A DNA stretch of 64,000 bases from positions 1 to 64,000 of the forward strand of contig NZ_JAELXT010000018.1 of NCBI RefSeq assembly GCF_016427565.1, read 5' to 3'. Below, one piece after another: positions 54,318-62,779 of this stretch (position 1 is its first letter; each line of letters opens with the position of its first letter). The notes below the pieces were generated by a model. It saw nothing but the letters and a program-made list of their open reading frames with translations. It had not been told where the DNA came from and made no database searches. The position numbers were made by a program, and so were the translations under genes. The stretch is from Microvirga splendida. GTDB lineage: Bacteria; Pseudomonadota; Alphaproteobacteria; Rhizobiales; Beijerinckiaceae.

Positions 54318-55247
54318 ATGAACGACATTGCCATCACAGCCGACGCGCTCAACCCACCCATTCTGATGGCCGCGGACGGCTCGCTCCGGCGGGTCGGAGT
54401 TGAGATCGAGTTCCTTGGCCCAACAGCCCGGGCTGCCGCTGAGGCTGTTGCCAATGATCTTGGCGGAACCTGTGAGGCTGAAGATCCGCACGCTTTCAGG
54501 GTCGCCGGCACCGGTCTGGGCGACCTGCTGATCGAAACCGACCTGCGGCACGTCCACCCTGACCGCCATCCGGAGCTCGGCCTGAGGCTGAACCGCCGTT
54601 TGGCGACATGGCTCGGCACAGTGGCCGCACCGTTCGTCCCGCGCGAGCTCATCACCGCCCCCTTGCCCATCGCCCGGCTCTCGCAGATGGGCATCGTCGT
54701 AGCCAGCTTGCGGGCAGCGGGAGCGCATGGCCGCGGGGCCGTGCTCTGGGACTCGCTGGGCCTCCACTTCAACATCGATCCACCGCGTCTTGATGCGGCA
54801 ACTGTGATGGCCTTTCTGAAAGCTTTTCTCCTGGTCGGCGACCGGCTGCGGCAGGAGGTTGCACGCGGGAGCTTTCGTGGTGCCCTCGTCCTTCCGCCGG
54901 ACTACCCGCAGGCCTACAAGCACCGCGTGCTTGATCCCGCCTACTGGCCGCGCCTGCCGGAGTTGACCGAAGACTATCTTGAGGCGAACCCGACCCGGAA
55001 GCGGGCGCTGGATCTTCTGCCACTGCTGGCGCACTTTAATGAGGAGCGGGTGCGCTCTATTCTGCCGCATGAGAAGATCGCATCCAGGCCGGTGTTTCAC
55101 TACCGGCTGCCGCAGGCGCACCTGAGCGATCCTGCCTGGAGCATCATGCCGGACTGGCAGCGCTGGCTGAGCGTGGAGCGTCTAGCGGCGTGTACGGAAG
55201 GGCTTGCCGCGTTAGGTAAGGCGGTTCTGAGCCGTGGGAGCACATGA
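54318..55247 (+). CDS. Amidoligase family protein
   Basis: The 309-residue product belongs to the putative amidoligase enzymes of the glutamine-synthetase/GCS-like fold. It shows VGVEIEFLGPTARAAAEAVA with the metal-binding Glu pair, FVPRELITAPLPIARL, WDSLGLHFNIDPP, and TRKRALDLLPLLAHFNEERV, SRPVFHYRLPQ at the end. Family members ligate an amine to a carboxylate using ATP; substrates are unknown. In most genomes the gene is followed by a class I glutamine amidotransferase / gamma-glutamyl hydrolase gene. That partner is missing here; a tRNA remnant follows 60 bases after the stop. Confidence 0.85.
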   Translation: MNDIAITADALNPPILMAADGSLRRVGVEIEFLGPTARAAAEAVANDLGGTCEAEDPHAFRVAGTGLGDLLIETDLRHVHPDRHPELGLRLNRRLATWLGTVAAPFVPRELITAPLPIARLSQMGIVVASLRAAGAHGRGAVLWDSLGLHFNIDPPRLDAATVMAFLKAFLLVGDRLRQEVARGSFRGALVLPPDYPQAYKHRVLDPAYWPRLPELTEDYLEANPTRKRALDLLPLLAHFNEERVRSILPHEKIASRPVFHYRLPQAHLSDPAWSIMPDWQRWLSVERLAACTEGLAALGKAVLSRGST

Positions 55248-55777
55248 ACAGGTTCGGCAGGGTTTCGTGTATCTGATTCAAGTCCACTGATGATCGCTCT
55301 TTTGACATCTGGCTTTTAATCAGAAGGTCCTGGGTACAAATTCCAGTGCGCTCACAGAGAATTCGCTGGCCCGCCAGCTTTTACCCTTCTGTGACATATC
55401 CATCCAGGTGGCCCGATGCTTCGGGTGTCGCCGGGATTTGCTTATGGAAGATGCCTGGCCGAAGCCGACCTTAGCGAAGGGCAGGGACTTGATTGTTTGC
55501 TCCGCTCGTCGTAGGCGGATTGGACATGGTATATGCGGTGTATTGCGGCAGGGCTGCATTCCTGATTTTACGAATGAGCTCGCCTATATCATGGCCTGCT
55601 GCGGCCAATGGAGCTCAGGAACTCCCCTTAAGGATATGACCTGGATTCCCGGTTATTCTGTGAGAGGGTACATATCGTTCATCCTCTGGGACGGGATCAT
55701 GATGTGGATTGGGTCCACCGATGCACTGTGCTTCCGCAATCCTCCCGTCCGCCCACGACGCAGTGAAGGATGATCCT
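55248..55777. other. Intergenic region with tRNA scar, upstream of hmp
   Basis: About 530 bases. It holds a degenerate tRNA-Lys 3' half at 55307-55355 and, near 55700-55777, the hmp upstream region. Open frames between 55400 and 55770 show no family resemblance. I found no convincing NsrR or FNR-type box. Confidence 0.45.
55307..55355 (+). pseudogene. tRNA-Lys(UUU) 3'-half remnant, possible attachment-site scar
   Basis: The sequence runs from the anticodon arm to the 3' acceptor strand of a tRNA. The anticodon stem is TCTGG/TCAGA with loop CTTTTAA (anticodon TTT). A variable region AGGTC follows, then the T arm CTGGG-TACAAAT-TCCAG, and TGCGCTCA as acceptor. The T loop has two changes from TTCGAAT, and no matching 5' half (GAGCGCA, D arm) precedes it, so it is not functional. 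Integrative elements often leave such 3' tRNA fragments at their end. Confidence 0.6.
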
Positions 55778-56992
55778 ATGTCTACCTCGCTCAGCGACAC
55801 GACCATTCATCTTGTGAAGGCCACGGTTCCAGCCCTCCAGGAGCATGGCTTGACGATCACGAAACGCATGTACGAGCGCATGTTCCGGAACGCGGAAATC
55901 CGCGACCTCTTCAACCAATCCCATCACGGCGAGACTGGGTCCCAGCCCAAGGCGCTGGCAAGCGCCGTGCTCGCCTATGCTCAGAACATCGACAATCTCG
56001 GCGCCCTCGCGCCAGCCGTCGAGCGAATCGCCCAGAAGCACGTGGGCCTGAACATCCTGCCCGAGCACTACCCGCACGTGGCCGAGGCGCTGCTCGGCGC
56101 GATCAAGGATGTGCTCGGTGACGCCGCCACCGACGAGATCCTGGCTGCCTGGGGCGAGGCCTACTGGTTCCTGGCCCATGTGCTGATCGGACGCGAGAAG
56201 GCGATCTACACCAGTCTGGCGACTGCCCCCGGCGGCTGGAACGGCTGGCGCAATTTCCGGATCGAAGGCAAGAGCCCTGAGAGCGAGATCATCACATCCT
56301 TCGTGCTGCGGCCGGAGGATGGCAAGCCGGTCCTGCGCCACCAACCGGGCCAGTACCTGACCTTCTGGATTGACGTCCCCGGGCAGCATCCGCTTAAGCG
56401 CAACTACAGCATCTCCAGCGCGCCGAACGGCGAGACCTACCGCATCTCGGTGAAGCGGGAGCCGCAGGGCATCGCGTCATCCTGGCTGCACGATCACACC
56501 AACGTCGGCACGATCCTGAAGGTGGCGCCACCCGCAGGCGAGTTCTTCCTCAATGAGGAGTCGCCGCGTCCTGTGGTGCTCCTGAGCGGCGGCGTCGGCC
56601 TGACCCCGATGATGAGCATGCTGGAGACCATTGCGGCCCGGTACCCGAACAAATCTGTTCATTACGTGCACGGCACGCTCAACGGCTCCACCCATGCCAT
56701 GAAGGACCGCGTCCGCTCCCTGGTCGAGACCCATCCCAACATCCGGGTCACGACCTTCTATGTCGAGCCGCGCCCAGAGGACCGCCAAGGAGAGGACTAC
56801 GATCATGAGGGTCTGATCTCGATGGACTGGCTGCGGGCCAACACGCCGCTGGACGAGGCGGGCTACTACCTGTGCGGCCCGCGGCCGTTCCTGCAGGCGT
56901 TCGTGGGCGGATTAGCCCTCGCTGGGGTCCGGTCAATTCGCATCCACTACGAGTTCTTCGGACCAGCCGACGAAATCCTCGCAGCGGCTTGA
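55778..56992 (+). CDS. hmp: Flavohaemoglobin, nitric oxide dioxygenase
   Basis: A 404-residue fusion of globin and ferredoxin reductase that oxidises NO to nitrate with NADPH, FAD and haem. The globin part has KRMYERMFRNAEIRDLFNQS and the proximal-His segment AQKHVGLNILPEHYPHV. The reductase has the FAD motif RNYSISSAPNG, the NAD motif LLSGGVGLTPMMSML and the end YYLCGPRPFLQAF and IHYEFFGPADE. AAGGA stands 7 bases before the ATG at 55778. It seems monocistronic. A role in nitrosative stress follows from the family. Confidence 0.95.
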   Translation: MSTSLSDTTIHLVKATVPALQEHGLTITKRMYERMFRNAEIRDLFNQSHHGETGSQPKALASAVLAYAQNIDNLGALAPAVERIAQKHVGLNILPEHYPHVAEALLGAIKDVLGDAATDEILAAWGEAYWFLAHVLIGREKAIYTSLATAPGGWNGWRNFRIEGKSPESEIITSFVLRPEDGKPVLRHQPGQYLTFWIDVPGQHPLKRNYSISSAPNGETYRISVKREPQGIASSWLHDHTNVGTILKVAPPAGEFFLNEESPRPVVLLSGGVGLTPMMSMLETIAARYPNKSVHYVHGTLNGSTHAMKDRVRSLVETHPNIRVTTFYVEPRPEDRQGEDYDHEGLISMDWLRANTPLDEAGYYLCGPRPFLQAFVGGLALAGVRSIRIHYEFFGPADEILAAA

Positions 56993-57491
56993 GCGGTTGG
57001 GCCCTCGACGGATCCAGTGGCGAATAGAACAGGGGCGGCTTGAGCCGTGCCTGCGGATCTTGGACAGTTTAGAAATACCAGCGCGGGTTGCCACGCGGAT
57101 GAGACCACGCTCCGGCCAGGTTAAGTGACCAGCCTTTTGAACCTCTTGCCAGTTCGCCCTTCTGGCGGAAGGCTCAGGCTGGTCTTGAGAGGCGTTCAGG
57201 ATGGTAGACCGAAAGCTGTTGAGGCAGGCCTTGAGTGAACTCGTGATCCTGAAGAACCGGAGCATGATCCCTCACGCTTCCTCGGGCAGCTCTACGCGTC
57301 AGCCCTAAAGGAGTGGGCAGAGCGCCTCAGCGTCGATCCATTCAAACTTAATAAACTCGTTCTCGCCAAGGTGATGATCGTAAGCTACCACTTGCGCTAG
57401 GTCCCGCATCAGCCGCTAGCGGATTGATGATCCGCCTGGGCCAATGGACAGATGTACTGCTTCCGGGCTCCTTGTCGGACACCTCTCAGGT
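56993..57491. other. Intergenic region after hmp
   Basis: About 500 bases; no supported gene. Stop codons interrupt all longer frames. Confidence 0.4.
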
Positions 57492-57695
57492 TCACGACTT
57501 CCGTTTCGACGAAGTCAAAGCCGTGTTCTGTTCAATCGCGAGCAGGGCGAGCATTTCACTGGGAACAGGAATAAGAAGCTCCTCTCGGGTGCGATTTCGC
57601 AGAACCTGTCCAATATGCTCGATAACGTACCGGGGTAGGTGTGGCGTGCCTTGACTCCCCGTCCGGCTCTGCCGCCGGGTTTCATCTGCCCCCAT
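57492..57695 (-). CDS. NepR-like anti-sigma factor, small
   Basis: A 67-residue protein with the pattern of NepR, the anti-sigma factor of the alphaproteobacterial general stress response: LPRYVIEHIGQVLRNRTREE followed by PVPSEMLALL. In the family this is a helix I-G-x-x-LR, a loop and a P-V-P-x-x-hh-x-LL helix that hold the sigma factor. The ATG at 57695 has GGAGAA 6 bases upstream, a good start. EcfG and PhyR genes are not nearby, so this would be an additional, isolated NepR paralogue. Identification is by eye on a short sequence. Confidence 0.5.
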   Translation of the reverse strand: MGADETRRQSRTGSQGTPHLPRYVIEHIGQVLRNRTREELLIPVPSEMLALLAIEQNTALTSSKRKS

Positions 57696-58051
57696 AAGCA
57701 ATTCTCCGTCGCCGTTGCTCGGCTGTTATGTCAGTGGCTGCAGACCGAACTCATAACGATGGGATCGGGTTTCAGAGGTGCCGTGCGGCAAATAACTGCT
57801 CTCAGAAGGCGTCGCTTTCCCGCCGCCTGGCCTTGACCTGCGGTTTTCCAAGTCAGATGGACAGTTGCTCCAAGATCAGGAAGTCCTGTTCGATCTCTAA
57901 CAGAGCAGGCTTCTTGCTCCCCGGCAGAATCCTTCAGCAGTTGCCCTGTCCAAGGATAGAGTGGCCGTGAGCCGTTCCTCACGACACCCCGCATGATCTC
58001 ACCAATGCAGAAGAGATCATGGACGCCAAATGCAAGCTCGACAGGCGGATC
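57696..58051. other. Intergenic region before IS5 element
   Basis: About 350 bases containing the presumed nepR promoter; nothing else supported. Confidence 0.35.
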
Positions 58052-58054
58052 TGA

Positions 58055-59008
58055 GAGGCTGGTGAGCAATTATCTTTCTTTTCGTGTGAGGCGCCGCAGC
58101 AGGATGCGGCTCATGGCGAGATAGAGCAGCATCTCGCCGGTCGCGACCAGACGTTCATAGTCCTTCGCCAGCCGCCGGTTGGTGGTCAACCATGCCAGTG
58201 TTCGCTCCACCACCCATCGGCGTGCGAGCACCTGAAAGCCGCTCGGACGCGTCGGCGGCTCTGCGTCAGCCCGCATCCAGACGCCGACGCTCCACCAGTG
58301 TTGCGGGATCGACAGCCTCCAGCCCAGGGCCTTCTGGAGCCAGTCCCGCAAACCACGATAAGCCGTGTCGGCCCACAGCAGCTCGATGGCGGGGAAGAGA
58401 TGCTGCAGACCCTCCAGCAGGAGTTCGGCTCCGGCGCGATCGTGGAGGTCGGCGGGCTGCACGCTGTTCTTCAGCAGATTGCCTTGCGTATCCACCAGAA
58501 GATGACGCTTGCGGCCCTTGATCTTCTTGCCGCCATCATAGCCGCGTGGCCCACCCATCTCGGAGGTCTTGACCGATTGACTGTCGATGATTGCCGCACT
58601 CGGTTGAGGATTGCGGCCGATCCTGCAGCGATAGCTCTCGCGCAGCGCCTGAGTGATGTGCTCCCAGGTGCCATCGTCACGCCACTGGGCATAATGGTAG
58701 AAGACGGCGTAACGCGGCGGATACTCGTGCGGCAGCAGCCGCCATTGCGCCCCGGTGCGCAGCAGATAGAAGATCGCATCGACGATGCGCCGGAGCGGAT
58801 AGGTCTGCCGCCGCCCGGCCGGATGGCTGCGGGGGACAAGAGGCGCAAGCAATGCCCATTCGGCATCATTGAGGTCGCTGGCATAGAGACAGGTGTTCAT
58901 AGCAGGGCTCCTCGACCGTCAAATCGCCCGCATCCACCTCACCGATCTTTATGAAATCCATTCTGAATCAAACACTTGAAGTGAGCAATAAAATTGCTCA
59001 CCAGCCTC
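58055..59008. mobile_element. IS5-family insertion sequence (IS427 group), complete
   Basis: The element has 16-base perfect terminal repeats (GAGGCTGGTGAGCAAT at 58055-58070 and its complement at 58993-59008). It is flanked by TGA on both sides (58052-58054, 59009-59011), a 3-base target duplication of the TNA type expected for the IS427 group. Near the right end GTGAGCAAT-AAA-ATTGCTCAC forms a 9-base hairpin. Clean ends and duplication indicate a recent insertion. Confidence 0.9.
58070..58900 (-). CDS. IS5-family transposase
   Basis: A 276-residue single-frame transposase: DUF4096-type N-terminus (LNDAEWALLAPLVP, IVDAIFYLLRTGAQWRLLP) and DDE domain with AAIIDSQSVKTSEMGGPRGY (first Asp), LLWADTAYRGL (second Asp) and RWVVERTLAWLTTNRRLAKD (Glu). 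No frameshift is present, so it is probably active. Confidence 0.92.
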   Translation of the reverse strand: MNTCLYASDLNDAEWALLAPLVPRSHPAGRRQTYPLRRIVDAIFYLLRTGAQWRLLPHEYPPRYAVFYHYAQWRDDGTWEHITQALRESYRCRIGRNPQPSAAIIDSQSVKTSEMGGPRGYDGGKKIKGRKRHLLVDTQGNLLKNSVQPADLHDRAGAELLLEGLQHLFPAIELLWADTAYRGLRDWLQKALGWRLSIPQHWWSVGVWMRADAEPPTRPSGFQVLARRWVVERTLAWLTTNRRLAKDYERLVATGEMLLYLAMSRILLRRLTRKER

Positions 59009-59051
59009 TGATAGTCGCAGCGCTCCGGGATCTCGGCCCCTTGGAGAGGCG

Positions 59052-59270
59052 TCAGGCGTCGGACTTGCCCGCTGCCTTCCGGAGAGCCGCGTTGATGGGG
59101 CACTGCCAGACTGGGCCATCCTCCTGAATAAGGCTGAGAACGTCGCTGCCGATCCGCAAGGTGACAGTCTCCTTCACCCTTAGGACGAGGGTGTCCTCGG
59201 CAACTCCCCGAGGGGCTGGGTCGTCGTCTTCTTGAAGACAACCTCGCGGCTTTCACCAGATTGCACAGGC
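59052..59270 (-). pseudogene. Decayed BrnA-type antitoxin (DUF4415)
   Basis: The last 41 codons (59177-59052) read VKETVTLRIGSDVLSLIQED, then GPVWQCPINAALRKAAG, the ribbon-helix-helix end of BrnA/DUF4415 antitoxins. The upstream piece SREVVFKKTTTQPLGEL (to ~59270) resembles the linker preceding it, but in another frame. No start codon and no BrnT toxin gene are present. I read it as the remnant of a toxin-antitoxin module, lying between the IS5 element and the next gene. Confidence 0.55.
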
Positions 59271-59304
59271 GCCCATGGTGATCCCGGTATCATAGCCCTA
59301 TAGA

Positions 59305-60711
59305 TCAATAGTCCAGGAACGAGCGGTTCTGGTCGTCCGTATAGATGTCGTGTGGTTCGTTCCCGGGCTGGCCCGCAAGGTAGAGCACGCTGGCAACGCT
59401 GCCGGTGCGGGTCTCGGGCAGGATCTGGCGAGAGACAAAGGGGAACACGCTGCGGATCGTTGCATCGATGCTGCGGCTGAAGCGGTCGGAGAAGTTCGGT
59501 GAGGTGATGATGTTCATGACCACCTGACCGCCCGGCGCTACCGCCTGCCTGACGGCGGCGAACGCCTCACGGGTGATCAGGTCCGGCGGCAGGCTGATGC
59601 GGTTCGTGAAGGCATCGAGCACGACAACATCATAGGTTTGGGTGTTGCGGCGCAGGAAGGCGCGGGCGGATTCTGGCACGAAGGTCTTGTTCGAGGACAG
59701 GGGCTGGCGCAGGAAGTGCTCCTCGCTCACCTGCCGCAGGGCGGGATCGATATCCACATAGGTATAGGCATGGAAGCGATCCTCCAGGCCGATGGTGAAC
59801 CCTCCGGCCCCGACCACCAGGATGCGGCGGGGCCGATCCGTGTCGAGCCTCCTGAGGACTTCCTTCTCGATGAACTTCAGGTAGGCGAAGCGGTGCTCGG
59901 GATGAGCTGCGATCTTGGAAGACGGGCTGTTGTTGATGACCAGGAGACGGCTGTCCTCGGCGAGGTTCGTGACGATCCGCACCTCGCTGTAGAGATTGTT
60001 GCTGACGATGCCGTAAGCCTTCACGGCGGCGGGGCTGTTGACGCCGATGATGAAAAGACCAAGCACGCCGGCGGTGAGAGCCAGCCTGTTGCGGTCCTCC
60101 ATGCGCCAGCCGATGAGGGTGGCGAGCGCCACAAGAAGCCCGAGGGTCAGGGCCACCGTGATGTGGACGCCGAAGAAGGTCATGAGCACGAGGGTCGACA
60201 CCACCGAGCCCAGAAACGACCCAAGGGTGGACAGGAAGAGCATCAGCCCCGTGGAGCGGGGCAGGCTGGCGCCGGTGGAGCAATACGCGACCAGCGGGAT
60301 GGTCTGGCCTAGGAGGTACACTGGATAGACCAGGAACAGGGAGGTGTGCACGGCAGCCTGGACAAGGCGGTGCGTCAGACCGAGGCTGTCAAGGATCTGG
60401 AAGAATGCAGCCAGAAACGGATGGGACAACCCGAAGCTGAGGATGAGAGCGGCGATCAGCAGGTTCCGGATGAGCTGCCGGCGCACGCCGGCCTCATCGC
60501 CTGGAGCGAAACTGGCCCGGCCGCCGGCCTCGTAACCCAGGGCCAGGGGGAGCAGAACCGCAGCGATGACGATGGCAACCGTATCGGTGGCGTTACCCAC
60601 GTAAGGGGTGAGCTGACGGATGGCGAGGAGTTCCACCGCGAGAACGGCATAACCCTCGATGGCAATGGCACTGAGGAGCAAGGGGGAAGAGAACATGAGG
60701 GGAAGAGCCAT
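59305..60711 (-). CDS. Membrane protein with spermidine-synthase-like domain
   Basis: The 468-residue protein has seven or more membrane helices (residues 1-240; LSAIAIEGYAVLAVELLAIR, and SLFLVYPVYLLGQTIPLVAY) followed by a soluble methyltransferase-fold domain of the polyamine aminopropyltransferase type: ILVVGAGGFTIGLED, YVDIDPALRQV and YDVVVLDAFTN. The fusion is known as a polyamine aminopropyltransferase-like membrane family, whose reaction is mostly untested. The start is set at 60711 (GIRSPMALPLMF); upstream residues show no helix. The gene appears monocistronic. Confidence 0.82.
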   Translation of the reverse strand: MALPLMFSSPLLLSAIAIEGYAVLAVELLAIRQLTPYVGNATDTVAIVIAAVLLPLALGYEAGGRASFAPGDEAGVRRQLIRNLLIAALILSFGLSHPFLAAFFQILDSLGLTHRLVQAAVHTSLFLVYPVYLLGQTIPLVAYCSTGASLPRSTGLMLFLSTLGSFLGSVVSTLVLMTFFGVHITVALTLGLLVALATLIGWRMEDRNRLALTAGVLGLFIIGVNSPAAVKAYGIVSNNLYSEVRIVTNLAEDSRLLVINNSPSSKIAAHPEHRFAYLKFIEKEVLRRLDTDRPRRILVVGAGGFTIGLEDRFHAYTYVDIDPALRQVSEEHFLRQPLSSNKTFVPESARAFLRRNTQTYDVVVLDAFTNRISLPPDLITREAFAAVRQAVAPGGQVVMNIITSPNFSDRFSRSIDATIRSVFPFVSRQILPETRTGSVASVLYLAGQPGNEPHDIYTDDQNRSFLDY

Positions 60712-61171
60712 AGGAGAACGGATTCCTCGGGTTTGAAACCACGCGTAGGACGAGTGGCAGACTGGAACCTTGTACCGAGTGCACACTGGTCACAATCCGC
60801 ATCCAAAGCCAGGGCACCTGCACTTTCCTCTCCAATATTGTTCCATAGCGCAACTGGTTACGAGGCTGGTTCTCCGTTCGGGCCTGGTCCTGTTTGTACT
60901 GCGGGGTCGTTGCAAGTGCCTATCACGTGGGATCATCGACCCGGTCTTCCAGCGAGCAGACCAACTTGGGTCAAAAGCGGTTCGTCAGGCTCATATCCCC
61001 TGGCGAGCTCCTCGCCAGGGGATATTCTGGTGTCGGCGCACATCAATCTTCTACAATCCAGGTTGTGCCGGAGATTGAATTATCGTTCTACTGAACTAGA
61101 AAACCGACAGAGTGTCAGCGCGCAATGGCCAATAGCAACCCACCGTGCTGACGTAGTAGAGCAAGCAGACT
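60712..61171. other. Intergenic region with long hairpin
   Basis: About 460 bases with no supported gene. It contains a long perfect hairpin at 60993-61025 and the promoter of the minus-strand membrane protein gene. Confidence 0.4.
60993..61025. repeat. Perfect 15-base-pair hairpin
   Basis: ATATCCCCTGGCGAG and CTCGCCAGGGGATAT flank a CTC loop. No T-run follows on either strand and no gene end is near, so a simple terminator is unlikely; a binding site, processed RNA or the scar of a mobile element are open. Confidence 0.6.
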
Positions 61172-61366
61172 TTGGTAAATCATAACCGACAAACTGAATC
61201 ACCATCTCGGAACGGCACCATACCGTCGGAGGAGTTCCTGCGGGTACGGCGACGCAAAAACCTTATCATTTTGGGTGTTTTGCTCGCTTTCGTCGGGGGC
61301 GTTATTACACTGACTTTCTTTCATGTTTCCAAGGAAGGAAGCAGTCAAACGCGTTCAATCCGCTAG
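61172..61366 (+). CDS. Small single-pass membrane protein
   Basis: Up to 64 residues: a polar N-terminus, the basic stretch LRVRRRKNL and one membrane helix (IILGVLLAFVGGVITLTFF). The pattern RxRRRKN-helix resembles small cytochrome-oxidase-assembly-associated proteins in Rhizobiales, but no cox or cta genes are near, so I leave it unnamed. The start (TTG 61172) is doubtful and no strong ribosome-binding site is seen. Confidence 0.4.
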   Translation: MVNHNRQTESPSRNGTIPSEEFLRVRRRKNLIILGVLLAFVGGVITLTFFHVSKEGSSQTRSIR

Positions 61367-61933
61367 CCAAGCCCGCGGGTGGTAAAGCCAGCAAGTAGAC
61401 AGCACCCTCGGACAGCCTCCAATTCTGCCCGATGCCTGTGTCGATTTTACCTAGAATCTGCTCTTGAACCTCAAGTGGCTAGAGCTTCTATCTTCAGACT
61501 ATTCGCTGCTAACGCGCAGAGGATAGGGCTCTAAGATGACCGCTAGCTCAGGACGACCATATTCCGACATGCTCTGCCCAGCATGCCGCATCGGCTGCGT
61601 GCCGAGCGGGCGGCAAGGCATCAAAACCGAGCGCTGCCTGGAATGTCGCAGGCATCGAAGTCTGAGCGCTCGCCAGCGAACGGAACTGGGCATTTCACCT
61701 TCAAAGGCGCGCAGATCATGACGGCGACCACGAGCCGCCTCTTCGAACAAAATGCCATTTGAACCTCGGATGCACAGCTTGATCACGTTTCTGGCACCCT
61801 CTCAGTTGGACTCCGTGCAAGTTCCTAATTCCGGTGTTGCATGCGGGGGAACTCTACCCTCCTCTCACGCGGGCCGGAATTGTTGCATTTGCATTCAACG
61901 AGGAAGCAATGCGACCGACAGAGATCCACGGGC
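61367..61933. other. Region before lepB
   Basis: About 570 bases. It holds one possible small Cys-rich ORF (61536-61721) and the lepB promoter region. Nothing else is supported. Confidence 0.4.
61536..61721 (+). CDS. Possible small zinc-ribbon ORF
   Basis: A 61-codon frame with two cysteine pairs: MLCPACRIGC and ERCLECRRHR, separated by ~17 residues, a spacing that could bind zinc. The rest is basic and Ser-rich. The ATG has GAGGATAGGG upstream at a loose distance. Composition could also be chance. Confidence 0.25.
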   Translation: MTASSGRPYSDMLCPACRIGCVPSGRQGIKTERCLECRRHRSLSARQRTELGISPSKARRS

Positions 61934-62710
61934 ATGAACAACAAAACCGGCAAATACGTGGGTAGCACCATGAAAAATGAAGAAGGCAGCCTCCGGGAAA
62001 CGATCAAGGTCATCATCCAGGCCCTTCTGATCGCGGTTGTCGTGCGCACCGTGCTGTTCCAGCCCTTCAACATTCCATCGGGCTCTCTCATCCCGACCCT
62101 GCTGATCGGCGACTACCTGTTCGTCTCGAAGTATTCCTATGGCTATTCCAAGCACTCGATTCCCTTCAGCCCGGGCATCTTCTCCGGCCGCATCTTCGGA
62201 TCGGAGCCCAAGCGCGGCGAGATTGCCGTGTTCAAGCTGCCACGAGATAATTCGACGGATTTCATCAAGCGTGTGATCGGGCTTCCGGGCGACAAGATCC
62301 AGGTGATCAGCGGCGTACTGCACATCAACGGCCAGCCGGTTCAGCGCGAGCGCGTAGAGGATTACAAGACCACCGACCTGTACGGCCGCACCATCAGCGT
62401 TCCCCAGTTCCGCGAGACCCTGCCTGGCGGCGTCACCTACAACGTGATCGAGCGCGACGGCGACCGCGGCTACTGGGACAACACCAATGTCTATACGGTG
62501 CAACCCGGCCACTTTCTCATGATGGGGGACAACCGGGACAACTCCACCGATTCCCGCGACGAGGCGAGCGTCGGGCAGGTGCCCTTCGAGAATCTCGTGG
62601 GCCGCGCCGAAATGATCTTCTTCTCGATCGACGAGACCGCATCCCTCTGGCGGCCCTGGGAATGGCCGCAGAAGATCCGCTGGAACCGTCTCTTCGAGGG
62701 GATCCGCTGA
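61934..62710 (+). CDS. lepB: Signal peptidase I
   Basis: A 258-residue membrane-bound Ser/Lys protease that cleaves signal peptides of exported proteins. One membrane helix (TIKVIIQALLIAVVVRTVLF) precedes the catalytic serine in NIPSGSLIPTLL (most homologues have SGSM). The catalytic Lys lies in FIKRVIGLPGDKI, and the signature GDNRDNSTDSR is intact. The start at 61934 is plausible; an ATG at 61970 is the alternative. The usual rnc-era neighbours are absent, so this is probably an extra copy. It may serve the many exported proteins on this replicon (inference). Confidence 0.93.
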   Translation: MNNKTGKYVGSTMKNEEGSLRETIKVIIQALLIAVVVRTVLFQPFNIPSGSLIPTLLIGDYLFVSKYSYGYSKHSIPFSPGIFSGRIFGSEPKRGEIAVFKLPRDNSTDFIKRVIGLPGDKIQVISGVLHINGQPVQRERVEDYKTTDLYGRTISVPQFRETLPGGVTYNVIERDGDRGYWDNTNVYTVQPGHFLMMGDNRDNSTDSRDEASVGQVPFENLVGRAEMIFFSIDETASLWRPWEWPQKIRWNRLFEGIR

Positions 62711-62779
62711 CCCGTGGCACGCCGTAAGCCATTGAGGCCCATGTTCAGCCTCCGATGACAAAGTGAAGATCTGAATAAC

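Noticed and set aside
55560-55777. NsrR- or FNR-type box upstream of hmp
   Set aside because: No sequence with acceptable symmetry or consensus match was found.
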